A stretch of 64,000 bases of DNA from Fomitopsis serialis (lineage: Eukaryota > Basidiomycota > Agaricomycetes > Polyporales > Fomitopsidaceae). Of this stretch, positions 59,169 through 64,000 are shown one piece after another. Location of the stretch: positions 1,674,001 to 1,738,000 of the forward strand of contig NW_025954961.1 in NCBI RefSeq assembly GCF_022376445.1, given 5' to 3'. Within the stretch, counting starts at the first letter, position 1, and the number at the start of each line of letters is the position of its first letter. Both the position numbers and the translations under genes were made by a program. The notes beneath the pieces were generated by a model that did not search any database, was not told the DNA's origin, and saw only the letters and a program-made list of their open reading frames with translations.

Positions 59169-62100
59169 CTATGCAGCGACGCGCGACGGATTGCGGGCGA
59201 GCGTCGCACCCGCACGCTGAGCTTGGATACTGCTAAAGCGCTGGAGCTCCTCCGGCTTGACAGAGATCTTCTGGCCAAGGCCGACGCGGCGCGCCGCACG
59301 CTTGATGAACGACACGCGGTTGGAGTAGAGGGACTCGTTGACCGAGGCGGCACGAGAGCGAGTGCGCGAGATGCTGATGTTAGTCTCGCCGCCGCTCGCG
59401 GCCAGCTCAGCCTCGCGACGCTGGCGCAGAGACTTGATGATCGTCGCCTTCATCGCGAACTTGATCCAGTCCAGAGGGACGAACCAAACGATGTCCTTTA
59501 AAAAAATGAGCGAACGTCGACGGCAATAGATGTGACTAGACTTACCCAGATCCAGACGATGCCAACCCAGCCACCAGAGATACCATGGATATCAGTGAAG
59601 CCCCAGTCGGCGTACACCGCGATGATCGTCGACACGAGCTGCGCAATGCAGAACGCGCAGAACAAAGCTGCCGAGGGACGCTCCATGAAGAAGAAGCTGT
59701 GCGACCGAGTGACGAAGATGAGCGCCTGCGAGATGATGGCAACCTGGAGGTAGACCACCGAGTGCAGGATACGATCGTTATGGTTCGACGCAATCGTAGC
59801 ACCACCCTCGAACAGAACACCGAACTTGTCGTAGAAGAACGTCGTCTTGATGCAAATGGCAACAAGTGCGATGCTGTAGTTGAAGGGATGTCAGTATACG
59901 ATAAGCGCGTACAATAGCGAGGACGTACGTAGACAGGTGAGGTACAAGCCGTAGGCCACGGCGTACGAGAAGATCTCGGCCAAGTCCCAGCTGTCAGGCG
60001 TGCTCGAGGGCAGGACACGGTCGACCGACAGGGTCATGATGGTACCATCGTTGAGGAGGGCAATGATCAGAACCATGAACGGCGGGAAGTCGAACTTGAA
60101 CGCGAAGGCCAGGATGGCGAAGCAGACGACAATACGGATGGTGACAGCGCAAGCGTAGATCGAGTAGTTGCGCATACGCTGGAAAATGATACGCGAACCG
60201 CGGATGGCGTGGACGATGGTGGAAAGACCGGGCTCCGTCAGGACGATGTCGGCAGCGCCGCGAGCGGCGTCGGTGGCACCCTCGACAGCGATACCGACGT
60301 TAGCACGGGATAGAGCGGGAGCGTCGTTTGCACCGTCACCAGTCATCGCGACCAAGTGACCGAGGCCCTGAAGACGCTTGACAATCTCGTACTTGTGCTC
60401 GGGGAAGACACCAGCGAACCCATCGGCGTCAGGATCATCTCGTCGAGAGAAGCATGCTTGCCGCCAGCCTCGGGACCGTCCTTGAGCACCTTAGCGGGGT
60501 ACATGTGGTCGCCGAGACCAAGACGACGACCCGTCTCCTTCGCGATAGCGAGCTGATCACCGGTGACCATCTTGACCTTGACACCGAGAGCCTGCGCGTC
60601 GTCGATGGTCTGCTTGGTGTCCGAGCGGGGAGGGTCGAAGATGGGGAGAAGGCCAATGAGCTCGAAACCATTGCCCTCAGCCTCGAAGTTGTTGCCCTCA
60701 ACCTCCTCGTAGGCAACCGCGAGGGCGCGCAGACCACGCGCGGCGAACTCCTCGACGTCGGCCTCGAGTTTGTTCTCCTGTTCCTCGGTCTTGTTGCGCG
60801 TGCAAAGCTCGATGATGATTCCGGTCATGCCCTTGGTGACACGCTTGAGCTTGCCAGAGCTCTCCTCCCGGTAGGTGATCTCCGTGCGCTTGTCGACGGG
60901 GTTGAAAGGCTTGAAGTCGAGCAGCTTGATACCAACACGGGCGCGAGAGGTCTCGCCGAGGGCTCCAACGACGCAAGTGTCGATCGCATCCTGGTTCTCG
61001 GTACGCGAAGCGTAGGCAGCGAGGAGGATGACATCTTCGGCGGAGAAGGCACCGTAGGTGCGGACAGTCTCGCGATCGATAGTGAGCTTGTTGGTGGTGA
61101 GCGTACCGGTCTTGTCGGAGCACAGGATGGTGACGGCGGCAAGCTCTTCGATGGCCGTGATACGTGTGACGATAGCCTTGTACTTCGCGAGCTGCTGGGC
61201 ACCGACGGCGAGTGTCACGGACAAGACGGTGGGCATGGCAATGGGGATACCGCCGATCAAGAGCACCAGGATGTTGTTCAAGCCGCGACGGTAATGGTAG
61301 CGGAACCCAGCGTACAAGCAGAAGATCTCCGCAATGACGAAGATTCCGATGGCGACCAAACAGAAAGTCCCGATCTGGGCAAGGATCTTCTGCAAGTGAC
61401 CAGTGGTGTCGTCGTCCTGACCGACGAGCGACGCAGCGCGACCGAAGAACGTGTTTGCACCGGTAGAGATGACCACGCCCTCAGCCTCACCTTGCTTGCA
61501 GGTAGAGCCACTGGGAACACATGTCAGCGTCGAGCGATGACAGTTTGAAGGCATAACTTACGAGAAACACTGGTCACCAGCATTCTTGCTCTGAGGCAGA
61601 GACTCGCCAGTCAGCGCAGCCTGGTCAATGGAGACGTTGATAGCCTCCGTGAGACGGCAGTCGGCCGGAACGATGTCACCGATTTTGAAAGAGACCATGT
61701 CACCGGGAACGAGATCGGCGGACTCGATCTCCTTCCACTGACCGTCACGCCTGACCTTCGCCTTGGGGGCGAGCGAATCCATGAGTGCCTTGACAGCGTT
61801 ACCCGCATTGCGCTCCTCGTAGAAACCGATACCGGAGTTGATGAGCAGGAGGAGGACGATACCGACGAAATCTTCCCAATCCGGAGGCTGACCCTCGCCG
61901 TTCGAGAGGGCGATAGCTACCAGAGCGGCAGCCTCCATAACCCAAGAGAGAGGGTTCCACATGAAACTCAGGAACTATAAACCGCATGAGAAACAGTGCT
62001 ACAGTCACGCGACAATGAAATACATACCTGAAGAAAAGCGTTCTGCTCTTCAGACTCGAGCCTGTTGGGACCGAACAGCTCGAGACGGCGGTGAGCCTCA

Positions 62101-62416
62101 TCCGCGGTCAAACCGTTGTCGTCACACTGGAGGAGCTTGAACACGTCCTCAACGACGATGGTCTCGAGGTCAACCTTCTCCTTGTCGTACAAGTCCTCAG
62201 CACGGAGCTGAATCTCAGACATGTCGACCTTGGCATCTGCAGGCCAATGAGTAAACGCGCATGTACGCAGGCAAAAAAAAATCTACACGTACGAGTCGCC
62301 TCTTCCTGTTCATGTCCGAAATCCTTGTACTCCCTCTTTCTCTTCTCAGGCTGCTCGGCGGGAGGACCGGGCTGCTTGGTGGCGACTTCACCGACCTTTT
62401 CGTCGTTGGCCGACAT
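59169..62416 (-). CDS. PMA1: Plasma membrane H+-ATPase (P-type, Pma1)
   Basis: Proton pump that energises the plasma membrane. The start at 62416 is [20 protein letters not shown], followed by introns. The actuator domain shows ALTGESLP at about 61590-61615. [20 protein letters not shown] is followed by the phosphorylation motif [15 protein letters not shown] (about 61080-61125), with the aspartate intact. [20 protein letters not shown] and [20 protein letters not shown] form the nucleotide and hinge motifs. Membrane segments include [40 protein letters not shown] and [20 protein letters not shown]. The C-terminal regulatory tail ([20 protein letters not shown]) ends at 59169. One base is missing at 60430: adding it turns LTPMGS into [18 protein letters not shown]. 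Introns lie near both ends, leaving long central exons as in other basidiomycete PMA1 genes. Codon use is strongly C-ending, fitting high expression. Confidence 0.96.
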
Positions 62417-63432
62417 GATGATGACCAGGCGGGAGGGAGGGGCGGGGAGGAACGCGGGACGCGGCGGCGACTAACTGCGCTTGGAGCGAGACAGACGACA
62501 GCAGGAGAGGGTGGTGGGGGACGGGGGGAAAGGGGTTAAAAGAATGACGGTCGGTCGGACACGTATATATACGTGCGCAGGGGGGGCGCACTGTTGGTTG
62601 AGAGCAGAACCGGTCAGAACGCTCTGCCAGAACCCGGCAAGCCTCGGGCGGCTGCCGGTGCGGCTGACTGCCGGATAAGGCAAGGATCGGCCGCAACGCC
62701 CGATAGGATCGCCAGTTCCCCCGCGACCGCGTCTGCCAGATTATCGGTCAGGCTCGGCATGCCGGCACCGACCGTCGCTTCGCTGTCCCGCCCGGCGTCG
62801 GTCGCGTCGCTGCCGTCCCCGAGGCTGCCTCGACCGCGTGCCGCCGTCGTTGACCCGTCTCCCGCCGGCGACCGCCCGCTGTGCTGTGTCCGGCACTCAC
62901 ATACCCGTCTCCGCTGCCCGCCACCCGCCGCTCGCCGTCGTCTGCAGCCGCCGCGCTCTTCCTTGCCGCCAGATCGGCTGCGCCGCTACCACCGCGCCGA
63001 GCCGCCGTGTGGCTGCCCTCCATTGGCTAAACACTGCACGCCGCCTCTTGGCTTGCTGCTCGTCACGATCAGCATGTTATCCCCGTCAGCTGGGCGCGCG
63101 GGAAGCCGCTCTTGCATACCGACAGTCGATACCAAGTCCAGACCAAGTCGGTACTGTGCTGTGGCGGCCGTGAATTCGCGGAATGTAGACGAGATTTTGT
63201 AGATACAGGGATGCACCCCACCGGATGCCAAGGAAGCCGGTTTGTGTACATGCGCCGCTCGCGTCAGGCTTGTCGGACGGGCACCCAACGAGCGACACCC
63301 AATCAGACTCAGCGCACATGTATGCTAGTACCGGTACTCCAGGGACAACGCCCAATCCGAGGCAGTCGACGCCACCTCCGCCCTGCAGCACTCTCAACCT
63401 CAATTTGCTGCAATCGATCCCGGACCTGTCTG
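62417..63432. promoter_or_regulatory. PMA1 upstream region and 3' flank of the transporter gene
   Basis: About 1 kb of GC-rich DNA. Contains the PMA1 leader with GGG/CCC tracts, its TATA element and many CCG-rich strings. Open frames on both strands between 62570 and 63290 show no domain content. Confidence 0.5.
62561..62574 (-). promoter_or_regulatory. Palindromic TATA element of PMA1
   Basis: The palindrome ACGTATATATACGT lies 145 bases upstream of the PMA1 start. It fits a TATA box for a highly expressed gene with a leader of about 110 bases. Confidence 0.6.
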
Positions 63433-64000
63433 TCATTCCCGCTTTGTCCTGTCCGACGCCGTCCGCATTGAACGCCCCTGGCCTTGTCCTGAACCTATCG
63501 AATAACCCATCGTGCCCGCAAACACCAGCGCTGCACCCGCCCACATAAGCACGGCCCTCCCGCCTGCCACATCTTGTCCCGCCCCGCGAAAGAGCAACAC
63601 ACTGATCAGGAGAGACACCGCTTTGCGAACCACCAAGACAAGTGTGACCGTGAGCGAGGATACGCGTGCTGTAAGCCGATGCACGCCTGCCACACACAAC
63701 AGTTGGGTCAACGTGTTCAGGACCAGTGGGACATACGCCTCCGGGATCAACAATTCGCCGTCGTCACGATGAGCGGAAGCTGGCAAGGCGGCCGCCAACG
63801 CACTGCGGACCGCACTGGGAAGCGGAACGCTGTACTTGGGACCCGCGCCCAGCGCATGAAACTGCGCCTGCAGGTCTCTCCGGGCGAAGAAGAACAGCGG
63901 CATGGACAGGAAATGCAAGTAGAACAGCGCCTCCTGCCACGGTGGAACCTCCTTCTCTTCCTTGCCCGGACCGGGAACATCCCGAGGCTGCTTCCTCTCC
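63433..64000 (-). CDS. UAA-type nucleotide-sugar transporter (SLC35B4/Yea4-like), C-terminal part
   Basis: Only the C-terminal third lies in the window; the frame continues past the right edge. It reads PPWQEALFYLHFLSMPLFFF and DLQAQFHALG, then LLIPEAYVPLVLNTLTQLLC, a TARVSSLTVTLVLVVRKAVS with LLISVLLF, and a last membrane segment AVLMWAGAALVFAGTMGYSI. The SLTVTLVLVVRKxxSLLISV string is the conserved C-terminal signature of the UAA family, which carries UDP-GlcNAc, UDP-xylose or related sugars into the ER or Golgi. Similarity to Yea4/SLC35B4 is inferred. The stop is at 63433-63435 after a short charged tail. Confidence 0.88.
   Translation of the reverse strand, partial: ERKQPRDVPGPGKEEKEVPPWQEALFYLHFLSMPLFFFARRDLQAQFHALGAGPKYSVPLPSAVRSALAAALPASAHRDDGELLIPEAYVPLVLNTLTQLLCVAGVHRLTARVSSLTVTLVLVVRKAVSLLISVLLFRGAGQDVAGGRAVLMWAGAALVFAGTMGYSIGSGQGQGRSMRTASDRTKRE

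Overview
This window looks like nuclear DNA of a filamentous basidiomycete, probably an Agaricomycete. The evidence is dense protein genes on both strands, many short introns (about 50-70 bases, mostly GT-AG), pyrimidine-rich leaders, and a gene set typical of mushroom-forming fungi: a fungal P-type H+-ATPase, a cytochrome b5-acyl-CoA dehydrogenase fusion, Rad16 and a fungal Srk/Rck-type kinase. I saw no tRNA, rRNA, CRISPR array or intact transposon.

Layout: 1.3-3.9 kb, Srk/Rck-type CAMK kinase (+). 5.6-11.7 kb, kinesin-3/Unc-104 motor with FHA, DUF3694 and PH domains (+). 12.2-13.0 kb, IMP3 of the U3 snoRNP (-). 14.8-18.1 kb, LIM-domain-binding (LDB1-like) Q/P-rich coregulator (+). 18.6-22.0 kb, PNUTS/Ppn1-like PP1 regulator (-). 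22.6-23.5 kb, HMG-box protein (+). 24.2-25.2 kb, WW-domain protein (+). 25.7-31.2 kb, two divergent sugar-modifying genes: a methyltransferase-GT8 fusion (-) and a GDP-mannose-3,5-epimerase-like/GT2 fusion (+). 31.5-35.7 kb, Rad16 (+). 35.9-36.7 kb, isoprenylcysteine methyltransferase-family membrane protein (-). 36.7-40.8 kb is gene-poor and holds a degenerate GC-rich repeat array, a long hairpin and a MITE. 40.8-42.9 kb, cyt b5-acyl-CoA dehydrogenase (+). 43.6-44.4 kb, Tad2 tRNA adenosine deaminase (+). 45.0-46.3 kb, mitochondrial FAD/folate carrier Flx1 (-). 46.8-50.2 kb, prolyl oligopeptidase (+). 50.8-51.6 kb, mitochondrial IF-3 (+). 51.7-54.8 kb, PPR-like mitochondrial protein (-). 55.3-58.6 kb, Cbc80 (+). 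59.2-62.4 kb, Pma1 H+-ATPase (-). 63.4 kb to the edge, C-terminus of a UAA-type nucleotide-sugar transporter (-).

Most of the window is conserved housekeeping DNA: NER, ribosome biogenesis, cap binding, transcription termination, mitochondrial translation and flavin supply. The least ordinary locus is the divergent pair at 25.7-31.2 kb. It carries a nucleotide-sugar epimerase, up to three glycosyltransferase modules and a methyltransferase on two polypeptides, and looks like a compact, undescribed surface-glycan pathway.

A technical pattern affects the whole window. About half of the conserved genes contain one to several single-base deletions, nearly all in short homopolymer runs, and adding one base restores the family sequence each time. 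Because essential genes are hit, I read this as uncorrected long-read assembly error rather than pseudogenization. Gene spans below are the inferred whole loci, including introns and these breaks.
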